A DNA stretch of 64,000 nucleotides from Alphaproteobacteria bacterium (GCA_021775965.1 JAJFGV010000043.1:310001-374000), one strand, 5' to 3'; positions 15,110 through 25,814 are shown, counted from the first letter of the stretch. Notes: a model not told the origin generated them from the sequence alone. Program-made: numbers and translations.

Positions 15110-18100
15110 ATGAGTAACGTGATCACCAAAACAACAAAAAACACTTTCAGCAGACGCCGCAAAGGTTTGCTCTCAACGACAGCTTTGGTTGCTGCCGGAA
15201 TGATGATCGGGAGCGCTGCGCAAGCGCAGGCGATTGATCCGCACGCAGACTGGGATGATATCAATATCGTCGCAGGTAATGCAGACGTTACAGACACAGG
15301 TCTGGGGACGACCCAGATTGACCAACATACAATGCGCGCTGTCGGTGAGGCACAGGAGCTGCATATTGGTACGCTTGGTCGCGTTGATATTAATCAGATA
15401 AATTCAAATGCGTTATTTGTTGCGCGGGCAATTGGTGATCATGCTGACCCGACACAAATTTTAGGAACGCTGACTGCGAACGGAACGGTTATGATTCTGG
15501 ACCGGAACGGGGTGATCTTCGGTCATGGTTCTAACGTGGATGTTGGTGGTATCGCCGTGTCTACTGGTCATTTGGATAACGCCGACATTATGGATGGCGA
15601 CGATTCCTTTGCCTTTGGTGATTTTGGTGATGGCGCGATTGAATTGCGCGGTACTGTTTCTGTTGCTGATTCAGGTCTGGCAGCATTCGTGTCGCCGACT
15701 GTTGTTAATAGCGGCGTGATCAATGCCAAAATGGGCACAGTTGTTATGGCGGCTGGTGAAGTCGTTACGCTTGACCTGCATGGTGATGGTCTGGTTGAGG
15801 TTACTGTTGAAGGCGAGCTTGGTGATGCTCTGCTTGAGACCACAGGTGAAATTAATGCTGAAGGCGGTAATGTTGTAATGACCGCTTCTTCTGCCAAAGA
15901 CGTTGTTGATAATATCATCAATGTTGAAGGCGTTGTGAGCGTTGCGTCTGCAACACAGCAAGGCGGTAAAATCGTTCTTTCCGGTGGTGATCATGGCGTG
16001 GTTTCTGTTTCTGGCACACTTGATGCCTCTGGTACTGACGGTGGTGACATCGAAGTAACAGGTGAGGCGGTTGTTGCATTTGCCGGTGCTGAACTTGATG
16101 CGTCCGGCACCGATGCCGGTGGTACGATTCATTTCGGTGGCGACTGGCAGGGAGCCGAAGGTACAAAAACCTCTGATTTCGCTTATGTTGATGCAGATGC
16201 GACTTTCAAAGCCAATGCCGGTGACGGCGCTGAGGGCGGAGAAGTTGTTGTCTGGTCTGATGTTGCCACATACTTCTACGGTAACATTGAAGCCGCAGGC
16301 GGGTCTGTTGAAACATCATCCAAAGGTTATCTCGAAGCGCTGGGTGGCGTAACAGCAAATGAATGGCTGCTCGACCCGAGAAACCTGATGGTTACGAATA
16401 GCTTTACCCAGAATGTTGGTGCCTCTGGTGGTGATCCGAATATCATTTCTGCGCTTGGTACAACGGGTGCCGGTGATGGCGACACATCTTTTGTGACTGA
16501 CAATACGATTGAGGCTTCTCTAAATAGCGGCACAAGCGTGACCTTAAGAACAGGCGCACAAGATGATGACGATGGCGATATTTTTGTTAATGCCGAGATT
16601 AACAAAACAGCTGGCGGCGAAGCGACACTGCGCATGGAAGCGCATGACGATATTTTCATCAATGAAGATATTATTTCTACATCCGGTGAGCTGAATGTTG
16701 AGCTGATCGCTGAAGCTTTTGGCGGTACGGGCGGCACGCAAGCTGTTGTCATTAACAATGATATTGACACCAATGGCGGCTACTTCATGTCATCTTCCGA
16801 GACCTTTGAAATTGATGACGGTATTGGTGGCAGTATCGACACTATCGTAACAGATGGTGGCGATGTGAACATCTCCGTACGCGACGATGTTATTCTTGGT
16901 GATGGTGGGATTACGCCTGGAAATACTTTGATCGATGCCGGAACAGGGACAGTTACGTTTGATATTACAGCCGGTGATACTGGTTCATTCAGTCTTGGTG
17001 ATAACAATGGCGGCATTCATATCAGTCAGGCCGAGTTGGCCGCGATTGATGCGGGCGCGCTTGTGGTTGGTGATTCCGACACCGAAACTATCAATGTTGA
17101 AGACGTTAACACGACAACAGCGACTATCGCTGGTCTTGTGACGCTGAACACTGGAAATGTAAACGGTGGCGGTGATGACGATGTCATCTTTGACGGTACC
17201 AACGTCTTTAATGCTCTGGAAGTGAACTCAGATGACGACATTATCCTGGCTGATGGTGCCAGCATTGAAACGCTGGACGGTGATGCCACATTTGTTGGTG
17301 ACAGCAATACCGGCTCTGTTGGTAATTTCGAAATGGGCGTTGGCTCCTCTATCGACACCAATGGCGATAATGTTGATGTTTTCGCTTTGGATGTTCTTCT
17401 GAAGGAAGACGCTGTCATCGAATCTGAAGGCGGCGATATATCTATTGAAGCTGATGATCTGTTCGGTGATGGTAATGTTACACTTGAAACCGGCGCTTTG
17501 ATCGATGCCGATGGCGGTAACATTGTTATCGACAACGACGCGATCTTCTTCAGCGCCGATGCTGATAGTGTCACAACAAATTCCGGTGGTACAATTGATA
17601 TCAACCAGAATGACGGCGGCGTTATTCAAAACGCAATCGATGCTGTTGAGAATACAGGCTCCGGTCTGAACACCATTCATGTTGGTGCCGGTACTTACGG
17701 TGAAACAATCGAAGTTTACGAAGATAACTTCTATATGGAAGGTGCCAATTTTGGCGTGAATCCAAATCTTGGACCACGCGGTCCGGAAAGCCTGATTGAA
17801 ACCGGCGCTGGCGCTACGGGTGACTTCTTCGGCTTTAAAGTCACGTCGAACAATGTCACGATTGACGGTTTTAAAATTGATGCCGATGGTGCGGGCGTTA
17901 CGCTTGACGGTGGCGTCGGTGGTACATCCGATCTGACGGTTAAAAATAACATCATCACCACATTCAACATTATTGATGCTGATGATGAAGGCGTTCAGGG
18001 CGACAATGTTGACAACGTTCTTGTTGAAAACAACCAGCTCAACACGATTGGAAATACTGCCATCAGATTTGGCGGCTCTTCCAATGTTGATATCCTTGGT

Positions 18101-21100
18101 AACGTTATTAACAATCCTGATTTCGACGGTATCGTCTTTAATGATGTGATGGGTGGTCAGATTGATGGCAACACCATCAATGACACGAATATCGGTATCA
18201 AGATTACAGATTCCGAAGACATTCTTGTTGGTAACAAAGATGGCGATGACGACAACGGTAACACTGTTGACGGCGCAGACACTGGTATTGAAATCAATGG
18301 CGGTGATGACATCGAAGTGATCGACAACACGGTTAAAGACGTTGATTTTGGTATTGTTGCAACCGGCGTTGATGTTGCCGGTCTTGATATTGCCGATAAC
18401 GATATTACAGGTTCCAGCGCGATCGGTATTGATGTCGACAGCTCTGCTTTTGCTGACATCGACAACAACATCGTGACGCATTTCACAACCGGTATTCAGG
18501 TGACTGACTCCGACCATGTTGGTATCAGGAAAAACACCGTTACCGACATCACTGCAAACGGTATCGAAGTTGATGGTTCCGAAAGTGCCGACATCCTCGA
18601 CAATGCGGTTGGTAACAACGCTGTTGTAGGTGATATTGGTGGCGATGGCATCCATGTCACAAACAGCCCGATTACAAAAATTGAAGGCAACATTGTTTCC
18701 CAAGCTGTTGGTGATGGTATTGAAATCATCATGTCCGATTCCTCCAATGTTGGTGGCCTCGGCGCTGGCGATGGCAATTTTGTACAAAATGTTGGTGGCC
18801 ATGGTATCCGCTCAGATCTTGGTATTTCCCCGGATGTGATCAACAACTTCATTGTTAATACTGGCCTTCACGGCATTTCCGTTGAAAACGGCATTTCTGC
18901 GATCGTCAACAACAACCATGTTGATTTTGCAGGTATGGACGGCATTAACGTTCTCAATAGTGCGTTCTCAACAATTGACCTTAACTCCGTACATTGGGCT
19001 TTGGGTCATGGTATTCAGGCCACAAATGCTGGCGGCGCGGGCTCTTCCGTATCCGGCAATGATGTGTATGGCGATGCTGCTACAACCATCGGTCTGAACG
19101 GTATCACCATCAATAATGGCGATGACACAGTCGTTGATAAAAACACAGTCTTCAACACTCTTGGCGACGGTATCGAAGCCAATAACAGCGAAGACATCCA
19201 GATCACCAATAATATGATTGGTACGGCTGGCGGCGTTGACAATATTGGCGGCGATGGTATCGACGTAAACAATTCACCAAGTGCCGACATCCTTGACAAC
19301 ACAGTCACGGAAACTGTTGGTCATGGTATTTCTCTTAACCCAAGCCCGGGCAGCGTGATCCAGGGTAGCATCATTAGCAATGCAGGCATGGACGGTATCA
19401 ATGTTCTGAACAGCGACGATGTTCTGATCGGTGGTCCGAATGTTGGTGATGAGAACACTGTGACGAATTCTTTCGAGGACGGTATTAGCGTTGTCGGTAG
19501 TAAAGGCAATACGATTCAGCGCAACATCGTTGATGGCACGTCTATTGCTGAGAACCATAACGGTATCGAAATCTGGGATGCGACTGGCACGAACTTTGTT
19601 TTGAAGAACATGGTTTCCAATGCCGGCTGGGATGGCATCAAAGCGTATAACAGCTTAAACCAACAAATCCTGGGCAATGATGTAAACAGTTCCGGTCGCT
19701 CCGGTATAGCCTTGGATAATTCAGGTGGTACGTTGGTAGAAGGCAATGATATTGACGGCGCTGCTACGGGCTGGGGTATGTGGATTTTCGGTTCTGGCGA
19801 TGCTGTTATCAACGACAATGATATCGACACAACTTTTCGTGATGGCATTCGTGTTGCCCAGAGTGATGGCGTTAAGGTTACCAAGAACGATATCGGTACC
19901 AATGGCGGTGCGAACAACATCGGTGACGAAGGCGTTTACGTTAGAAGTTCCAATGGCGTATTGGTTCAGCTCAACACAATCCTTAACACGGTTGACAATG
20001 GCGTTCTTGTGAACCCATCCAGCAATGTGACTGTTGATCAAAATACAATCAATGTGACCGGCAAAGATGGCGTTCACATCCTGGGCGGCACTGGTAACAA
20101 AGTCACAGCCAACAAAATTGGATTGCTTGGTGGTGCGGACAATATCGGTGACGATGGCGTTCATATTAATGGCTCTAACGGTGCGCTGGTTGACGGCAAC
20201 ACCATTCAAAACACGACAAACAGTGGCGTTCATGTGAACCCATCTGATGATGTTGTGGTTTCATGGAACGACATTTCCAATGCCGGTCTGCATGGCATTT
20301 TTGTTGAAAATGGTTCAGGTGTCGATATCGTTGAAAACGTTATCGATACTGTCGGTGAAGACGGCATCCGCGTGAACGATCATGACGGTGCTTATATTTA
20401 CTGGAATCAGGTGCGTAATGCCGTTGAAGACGGTATTCAGCTTGATAACAACACCAATGCTCTTGTCGACATGAATGTTATTGAACATGCTGGCGATGAC
20501 GGTATCGAAACCAATGGCGGCAGCGCCCTTGATATTGTCAGAAACTTCATCTTCTGGACCGGCGATAACGGTATTGAAGTGAATGGCGGCAATGATGTTG
20601 AAATCAAGGAAAACATTGTTGAGCAGGCTATGGGCAGCGCGATTGTTTCCAGCGCGAGCAACGCGGTAATTTCCGATAACTGGATTGTAGCGGCTCTCGG
20701 CAATGGTATCGTCGTGAATGGCGGTAACAACATTACGGTCTCTGACAACGATCTTAAATACATTCAGGGCAACGGTATTGATGTTGCCAACGCCAGCAAT
20801 GTTGTCATTGGTCATAACACGCTCTCTTATATCGGTAATGATGGGATCCATGTCTTTAATGTCCAGGGTAATGCGTTACCGGGCGGCTTTGGATTGATAA
20901 TCGATGGCGAAAACGACATTAGCTATGTTGGTGATGACGGTATTGATGTTTCCTTTAGCGGCCGGACGAAAATTGACAACAATGATGTCTACTACACCGG
21001 AAAAGAAGGCAAGTTTGGCTACATCGTTGAAGGTCATGAAGGCTCTTACGAGAAAGATGGCGAGACCTATTATTATGGCGGTCATGTTTCCAAAGTTGTC

Positions 21101-24100
21101 GTTGACTTCACTGGTGGCGATTATGGTGGTGCCGACGGCATCCGCGTAACAAACACGGGTGGTTTCATATCAGGCGCTCTCCCAGTTCAAGGCGCAGGCC
21201 CTGATGATAAAGGCGGCAGTGGCGGTAGCGGTGGCGCTGGTCATGAATTTAGCCAGGATGACTTCGGCCTTGTGATTACCAACAACTACACCAGCTATAC
21301 CGGCGATGACGGTATCGAAGTGGTTGGCGGTAAGATCCTGGCGATTGCTCCTGAAACACTTCCATCAGAAGACGGTGCAAAGGATGAATTCCCAATCTTC
21401 AGCAACGCGGGTAGTGTTCTCATCCACGAGAACGATGTCTACAATGCCGGTTACGGCAAAGGCGGCCCACTCACAGGTGGCGCTGACGACGGCTACGGCG
21501 CTGACGGTATCCATGTTCGCGGTATTGGCAACAACAAGCTCTTCCCAGGAACAGACTTCATTGACGGGCTTGACGCGAATGGTAGCCCTTACTTTGTGCC
21601 AGCGGTTGTTATCACCAATAATGAAACTGATACGGTCGGTGATGACGGTATCGAGGTTCTGGATAGTGAAAGCACACATATTGGCTACAACTACATCTCT
21701 TATGTTGGACTGGACAGCTACACACACAGCTATTCACATGGTGGTGTTTACCTGAACAATGGTGATGGCATCCATGTCGGCAATGTTCGTTTCAATGGCG
21801 GCTTCAATACATTGAATGATATTCCTGAAAACGCCGATATCGGTGGCGGTTTTGGTGGCGGTCTGTTTGCTGTTGAAATCGTTGACAACTATATTCACCA
21901 GACCGGTGATGACGGTGTTGATGTTGGCTATAGCGGTCGTACGCTGATCGCTGGCAACCACATCATGGATGCCGGTGTTGGCGCTTCGAAAGAAGGACCT
22001 TATGCATATGGTTATGGCGATGAATACGGCGCCGATGGCATCTTCGTTCATGGCGTTCGCACAGAAAACCAAAACACAGTTCAGGTTTCTGATATCGACG
22101 GTAAAGGCGGCTCCGGCGACAAAGGTGGCAAAGGTCACAAAGGCCACTTTGATGTTAATATCTTCGGTAACGACATCAATGTTGTTGGCGATGACGGTAT
22201 CGAAGTTGTTCATTCCGGCGCAACGATTGTTGCCGGTAACGACATCGAAAACACCGGCGTTTCCGGTGGTCTGGAAATCATGAAGATCGGTGCTGAGAAT
22301 GACAGCATTGATGGCTACTACGGTGGTTACTACAGTAATGGTGGCGATCACTACGGCGATGGTGGCGATGGTATCTCTATCCAGAACGTCCATGGCAATG
22401 GTGGCGTGATTGTTGCCGGTATTGAAGATAAAGGTGGCTCAGGCGGTAAAGGCGGTTCCGGTGGTAAAGGCTACTTCGAACCATTTGATGTTGTTGTCAA
22501 AGGCAACCACATCAACAACGTGAGTGACGACGGTACTGAAGTTGTCGATAGCGGCCGTACGCTGATTAAGTACAACCATATCAGCAACACAGGCCTTGTT
22601 GATCACCAGTATGTTTATACTGATGGCAAACATCATGGCGGCGATAAAGCTGACCTTGATTATGATGGTGGCTCCGGTTCCGGTGGTTCCGGCAAAGGTG
22701 GCTATCGCAACCTGTATTTCTCAGGTGGTGATGAACAACATGGCGCCGATGGTATCCATGTTCGCTTTAGCGGTCGTAACGATGACAGACCAAATGTAGA
22801 CGTTGCCAATAACGACCATGAAGGCGGCTCCGGTTCCGGTGGTTCTGGTGAAGGCTTCCGTCAGCGCTTTGATGTCAAGATCCTCGAGAACTACATCGAT
22901 ACGACAGGTGATGATGGCATCGAAGTTGTTGCCGAAAATGATCGGAAAAATGATCGCATTGAGACAGGTTCACAGGACGCAGGTCCTGCGCCTAAACCAC
23001 GTTACGGCGATCACAGTGTTCTGATTGATTACAACCACATTCAAAATGTTGGTGTTACCAAGGTTGTGGATGAACATCATGAAGGCTACAGCTATCGCAC
23101 CGGCCCTGATCGTAAATTTGGCGCCGATGCAATCCATGTTCGCGGCATTCAAAATGATGAAGGTCAGCAACAGTGGTTGGTTGGAGAGCTTGGTGGTGAG
23201 TATTTCGATCCATATGCTGTCGTGGTTAGCAACAACTACATCAATAATGTCAGCGATGACGGTGTCGAAGTTCTACGCAGCGGCAAGACATTGATTGATT
23301 ACAACCATATCTACAATGTTGGTCTGAAAGGTTATCAGGAAGTTCATGTTGGCTTCCCTCATGATGATGATGGGGAAAGTGCCAAGATTGATGGTGGTGA
23401 TGACTATTACGGTGGCTACAGCATCATGGAATTCAATGGCGGTGATCGTCGTGGTCATGGTGCCGATGGCATCCATGTTCGCGGTGTCTCTGTCAATGAT
23501 CGTCGTTTTGAAACAGTCAATGCCCCTCAAGAAGGTGACGACCCTTACTATGGCGGCTATTACGGTTTCAGTGATGCTGTTACAATCACCAATAACCACA
23601 TCGACATGACTGGCGATGACGGTATTGAAGTGGTCCGCAGTGGCAACACATTGATCGATTACAACCACATCTATAATGTCGGCGTAAACAGCCTGCATCA
23701 TGGCAAAAATGGTGGCGGCGTTCCGATCGAAAGCGATGAGTTCAAAGGTGGTTCCGGCTCCGGCGGTTCAGGCGGCAAGCGCCGTCATGACGGCTTTGGT
23801 GCCGATGCGATCCATGTTCGTGAAGTTATTGGTAGCGTCCGCAGATATGGCGGTAGCGGTAGTGTCGGTATCACTGACCCAGGCTTTGCGGTTAAAGTAA
23901 CCAACAACTACATCGATAATACAGCTGATGACGGTGTTCAGGTTGTCTGGAGCGGCAATACGCTGGTCCACAACAATGACATCCAGAATGTTGGTAAAGT
24001 TGTTGAAGATTACATTGAAGAGTACGGAGAGTACTATGGTGGTGATGGCTACTACGGTGGTGGTTCCGGCGAAAAAGGTGGCAAGAAGTTCTTTAAAACG

Positions 24101-25789
24101 CTTAGCCGTCTTCAGGATGACCACGGTGCTGATGGTATCCATGTTCATAGCGGTTACTTCAAAAACGGTCTGCCGGGCGATAAAGATCAGCCTAGCGACA
24201 TTCGTGACGAGAACTATGGTGGTTCCGGCGAAAAAGGTGACCCGTACTTCCTGAGCACTTATGTTGAAATTACCGAGAATACGATCGGTACGATCGACGA
24301 GGAAACAGGCGAAACGTCACAAGGGCCGAGCGATGACGGTATCGAAACTGAAGGCATTACTGATCTTCTGGTTGCTGAAAACGGTGTCTATGATGCTGGT
24401 GATGATGGTATCAAGGTCATTGGTTATGCTGGTTTCTTCGCAAACGAGAAGCAAGACTGTATCGATTGTGAAGTTGAAACTGGACCACAGGACAGCATCG
24501 ACTTCGGTGGTGGCAGCGGTGGCTTTGGCGCTCCTAAGTTCAAGGTTGAGATCGTTGGCAACACGGTTGTTGACTCCGGTACGCCTGCTGAAGAAATGCA
24601 AGAGTCGGATGATGAGCCGGACAGCATCAGCTTCGGTGGCAAAAAAGGCAAGTATGGCGATAGCGTTAACTACTTCGGCGAAGCTCATGGTGACGGTATT
24701 GAAATCACTGGCTATGACCGTGCTGAAGTTCTGGGCAACAATGTATCCAACAGCGTTAAGAACGGCCTTTATGTCTCTGGTCCGTTTAACGCCAGATTCG
24801 ACAGCAATGTTCGGGGTGTGTTTGACGAAGACGGCAACAGGATCATCGTTTCCGGTAATGACTTCATCAATAATGATATTGGTGCGCATTTCGAAAGCGG
24901 TCTGATTGATCTGACGGGTGAAACCAATAACTTCATTGATGGCCGTGTTGGTCTGCGCTTCTCACCGTTTGACTTCTCTACGATCGAAGGCAAACATCAT
25001 GGCGATAAAGCCAGACTTGGTGACGACTACGAAGAGCATGACATCCAGAAGATCACGCCACGTCAGTTTGGCGCATGGCAGGGTTACCCTCTGAAAACCT
25101 ACGTTCCAACGGAAGGTTATGCGGATCTGGCTCTGGTCGATGATGATGGTCCTGGTTCAACACCACATCCTGCTTTCCCAACCAACTTTGGCGGAACCAT
25201 TGGTGATCAGTTCTTTGATGGGCAGTCAGAGTTCTTTGTTGAGCTTGATAACTATGCCTTCTACGACATGGAAAATGATCGTCCAATCTGGCAGAACGCG
25301 CTGAACTCACGCTATGCCGGTGGCCCTGGCGGAACGTTCAGACCGTCTGACACAGATGGGTTGCTGACACAGGCTCAGTTCGACTTCCTGGAAGAGCGGT
25401 TCTTCCACTTCCCGGACCGCTTTGATATCGGCATCTTCTTCTTCGGCTTTACACAAGATGGAATCGATCAGGAACGTGTCTTTGATGAGTTCGGTCCGTT
25501 TGGTCCAGGCGTTAGTGGTCTGAATGTAACCATTACGGGTCTGCCTCCAATTAATGTTGATCCGAACACTGCTGCAGCTCTGGCTGGTATTAGCCCTGCC
25601 GCTGGTGGTGAAGGCGAGCCGACTGCTGAAGAGCTAGCCAATATCGCACCGGAAGCCGGTGAAGACACAGGCTGTGTTAGCGATGCCGTTGGTAAGGCTT
25701 CTGCCGGCACACCTGCTACCATCAACTGGGGTGGTTCTATCGAAGAGCTTCTCAGCGATACAGCGGGTTGCGGTTCAGAAACCTTCTAG
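15110..25789 (+). CDS. Giant TpsA exoprotein with FHA secretion domain and right-handed beta-helix repeats
   Basis: 3559 residues. An extended signal peptide (residues 1 to about 41, twin-basic SRRRKG then hydrophobic run ending AAQAQA) precedes an FHA-type TPS domain (about 42-300) with INQINSNALF, LDRNGVIFGHGS (N133) and VVMAAGEVV. Residues 300-900 are Asp/Gly-rich repeats. PbH1-type beta-helix rungs of about 24 residues fill 917-1940. Eleven larger repeats with Gly/Ser/Tyr loops follow (1940-3105). A nonrepetitive end runs from about 3200. Only four Cys are present: C3117, C3120, C3522, C3554. It is probably secreted by the adjacent TpsB and acts at the cell surface as adhesin or glycan-binding fibre; parallel beta-helices are also found in glycan lyases, but no catalytic site is evident. 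Confidence 0.9.
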   Translation: MSNVITKTTKNTFSRRRKGLLSTTALVAAGMMIGSAAQAQAIDPHADWDDINIVAGNADVTDTGLGTTQIDQHTMRAVGEAQELHIGTLGRVDINQINSNALFVARAIGDHADPTQILGTLTANGTVMILDRNGVIFGHGSNVDVGGIAVSTGHLDNADIMDGDDSFAFGDFGDGAIELRGTVSVADSGLAAFVSPTVVNSGVINAKMGTVVMAAGEVVTLDLHGDGLVEVTVEGELGDALLETTGEINAEGGNVVMTASSAKDVVDNIINVEGVVSVASATQQGGKIVLSGGDHGVVSVSGTLDASGTDGGDIEVTGEAVVAFAGAELDASGTDAGGTIHFGGDWQGAEGTKTSDFAYVDADATFKANAGDGAEGGEVVVWSDVATYFYGNIEAAGGSVETSSKGYLEALGGVTANEWLLDPRNLMVTNSFTQNVGASGGDPNIISALGTTGAGDGDTSFVTDNTIEASLNSGTSVTLRTGAQDDDDGDIFVNAEINKTAGGEATLRMEAHDDIFINEDIISTSGELNVELIAEAFGGTGGTQAVVINNDIDTNGGYFMSSSETFEIDDGIGGSIDTIVTDGGDVNISVRDDVILGDGGITPGNTLIDAGTGTVTFDITAGDTGSFSLGDNNGGIHISQAELAAIDAGALVVGDSDTETINVEDVNTTTATIAGLVTLNTGNVNGGGDDDVIFDGTNVFNALEVNSDDDIILADGASIETLDGDATFVGDSNTGSVGNFEMGVGSSIDTNGDNVDVFALDVLLKEDAVIESEGGDISIEADDLFGDGNVTLETGALIDADGGNIVIDNDAIFFSADADSVTTNSGGTIDINQNDGGVIQNAIDAVENTGSGLNTIHVGAGTYGETIEVYEDNFYMEGANFGVNPNLGPRGPESLIETGAGATGDFFGFKVTSNNVTIDGFKIDADGAGVTLDGGVGGTSDLTVKNNIITTFNIIDADDEGVQGDNVDNVLVENNQLNTIGNTAIRFGGSSNVDILGNVINNPDFDGIVFNDVMGGQIDGNTINDTNIGIKITDSEDILVGNKDGDDDNGNTVDGADTGIEINGGDDIEVIDNTVKDVDFGIVATGVDVAGLDIADNDITGSSAIGIDVDSSAFADIDNNIVTHFTTGIQVTDSDHVGIRKNTVTDITANGIEVDGSESADILDNAVGNNAVVGDIGGDGIHVTNSPITKIEGNIVSQAVGDGIEIIMSDSSNVGGLGAGDGNFVQNVGGHGIRSDLGISPDVINNFIVNTGLHGISVENGISAIVNNNHVDFAGMDGINVLNSAFSTIDLNSVHWALGHGIQATNAGGAGSSVSGNDVYGDAATTIGLNGITINNGDDTVVDKNTVFNTLGDGIEANNSEDIQITNNMIGTAGGVDNIGGDGIDVNNSPSADILDNTVTETVGHGISLNPSPGSVIQGSIISNAGMDGINVLNSDDVLIGGPNVGDENTVTNSFEDGISVVGSKGNTIQRNIVDGTSIAENHNGIEIWDATGTNFVLKNMVSNAGWDGIKAYNSLNQQILGNDVNSSGRSGIALDNSGGTLVEGNDIDGAATGWGMWIFGSGDAVINDNDIDTTFRDGIRVAQSDGVKVTKNDIGTNGGANNIGDEGVYVRSSNGVLVQLNTILNTVDNGVLVNPSSNVTVDQNTINVTGKDGVHILGGTGNKVTANKIGLLGGADNIGDDGVHINGSNGALVDGNTIQNTTNSGVHVNPSDDVVVSWNDISNAGLHGIFVENGSGVDIVENVIDTVGEDGIRVNDHDGAYIYWNQVRNAVEDGIQLDNNTNALVDMNVIEHAGDDGIETNGGSALDIVRNFIFWTGDNGIEVNGGNDVEIKENIVEQAMGSAIVSSASNAVISDNWIVAALGNGIVVNGGNNITVSDNDLKYIQGNGIDVANASNVVIGHNTLSYIGNDGIHVFNVQGNALPGGFGLIIDGENDISYVGDDGIDVSFSGRTKIDNNDVYYTGKEGKFGYIVEGHEGSYEKDGETYYYGGHVSKVVVDFTGGDYGGADGIRVTNTGGFISGALPVQGAGPDDKGGSGGSGGAGHEFSQDDFGLVITNNYTSYTGDDGIEVVGGKILAIAPETLPSEDGAKDEFPIFSNAGSVLIHENDVYNAGYGKGGPLTGGADDGYGADGIHVRGIGNNKLFPGTDFIDGLDANGSPYFVPAVVITNNETDTVGDDGIEVLDSESTHIGYNYISYVGLDSYTHSYSHGGVYLNNGDGIHVGNVRFNGGFNTLNDIPENADIGGGFGGGLFAVEIVDNYIHQTGDDGVDVGYSGRTLIAGNHIMDAGVGASKEGPYAYGYGDEYGADGIFVHGVRTENQNTVQVSDIDGKGGSGDKGGKGHKGHFDVNIFGNDINVVGDDGIEVVHSGATIVAGNDIENTGVSGGLEIMKIGAENDSIDGYYGGYYSNGGDHYGDGGDGISIQNVHGNGGVIVAGIEDKGGSGGKGGSGGKGYFEPFDVVVKGNHINNVSDDGTEVVDSGRTLIKYNHISNTGLVDHQYVYTDGKHHGGDKADLDYDGGSGSGGSGKGGYRNLYFSGGDEQHGADGIHVRFSGRNDDRPNVDVANNDHEGGSGSGGSGEGFRQRFDVKILENYIDTTGDDGIEVVAENDRKNDRIETGSQDAGPAPKPRYGDHSVLIDYNHIQNVGVTKVVDEHHEGYSYRTGPDRKFGADAIHVRGIQNDEGQQQWLVGELGGEYFDPYAVVVSNNYINNVSDDGVEVLRSGKTLIDYNHIYNVGLKGYQEVHVGFPHDDDGESAKIDGGDDYYGGYSIMEFNGGDRRGHGADGIHVRGVSVNDRRFETVNAPQEGDDPYYGGYYGFSDAVTITNNHIDMTGDDGIEVVRSGNTLIDYNHIYNVGVNSLHHGKNGGGVPIESDEFKGGSGSGGSGGKRRHDGFGADAIHVREVIGSVRRYGGSGSVGITDPGFAVKVTNNYIDNTADDGVQVVWSGNTLVHNNDIQNVGKVVEDYIEEYGEYYGGDGYYGGGSGEKGGKKFFKTLSRLQDDHGADGIHVHSGYFKNGLPGDKDQPSDIRDENYGGSGEKGDPYFLSTYVEITENTIGTIDEETGETSQGPSDDGIETEGITDLLVAENGVYDAGDDGIKVIGYAGFFANEKQDCIDCEVETGPQDSIDFGGGSGGFGAPKFKVEIVGNTVVDSGTPAEEMQESDDEPDSISFGGKKGKYGDSVNYFGEAHGDGIEITGYDRAEVLGNNVSNSVKNGLYVSGPFNARFDSNVRGVFDEDGNRIIVSGNDFINNDIGAHFESGLIDLTGETNNFIDGRVGLRFSPFDFSTIEGKHHGDKARLGDDYEEHDIQKITPRQFGAWQGYPLKTYVPTEGYADLALVDDDGPGSTPHPAFPTNFGGTIGDQFFDGQSEFFVELDNYAFYDMENDRPIWQNALNSRYAGGPGGTFRPSDTDGLLTQAQFDFLEERFFHFPDRFDIGIFFFGFTQDGIDQERVFDEFGPFGPGVSGLNVTITGLPPINVDPNTAAALAGISPAAGGEGEPTAEELANIAPEAGEDTGCVSDAVGKASAGTPATINWGGSIEELLSDTAGCGSETF
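17860..20925 (+). repeat. PbH1-type rungs within tpsA (about 72 bases per rung)
   Basis: The encoded protein cycles through a unit of about 24 residues with the core D/N-G-I-x-V-x-N/G-S/G-x-x-x-x-I/V-x-x-N-x-I/V. Examples are DGIEVNGGNDVEIKENIVEQ and DGINVLNSDDVLIGG. This is the classic right-handed beta-helix repeat. Rungs are diverged, so this is not a recent tandem array. Confidence 0.85.
20926..24420 (+). repeat. About eleven large repeats within tpsA (265-406 bases apart)
   Basis: The marker [GS]DD-G-[IV]-[ED]-V recurs near 20930, 21303, 21640, 21905, 22188, 22526, 22908, 23253, 23612, 23926 and 24332. Each unit holds two beta-helix rungs (DDGIEVVRSGNTLIDYNHI and GADGIHVRG) with a long Gly/Ser/Tyr/His-rich loop inserted after each, often GGSGSGGSGG. 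Spacing varies because loop lengths vary. Confidence 0.85.
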
Positions 25790-25814
25790 GTTTCCCGGAC
25801 TTTAGGAATTAAGG

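Noticed and set aside
20926-24420. RTX calcium-binding nonapeptide repeats, because of many Gly/Asp motifs.
   Set aside because: The repeats are GGSGSGGSGG linkers and DDGIEV beta-helix rungs; the GGxGxDxUx nonapeptide period is absent and the protein has a TPS domain rather than a type I signal.
17860-24420. CRISPR-like array, because of regular repeats.
   Set aside because: The repeats are diverged, lie within one open reading frame, keep codon phase and encode structural rungs; no cas genes.
15110-25789. Long minus-strand open frames inside tpsA, the largest 524 codons at 17228-18802.
   Set aside because: They mirror the biased Asp/Asn/Gly codon pattern of tpsA, have low-complexity translations and no ribosome sites; shadows of the real gene.
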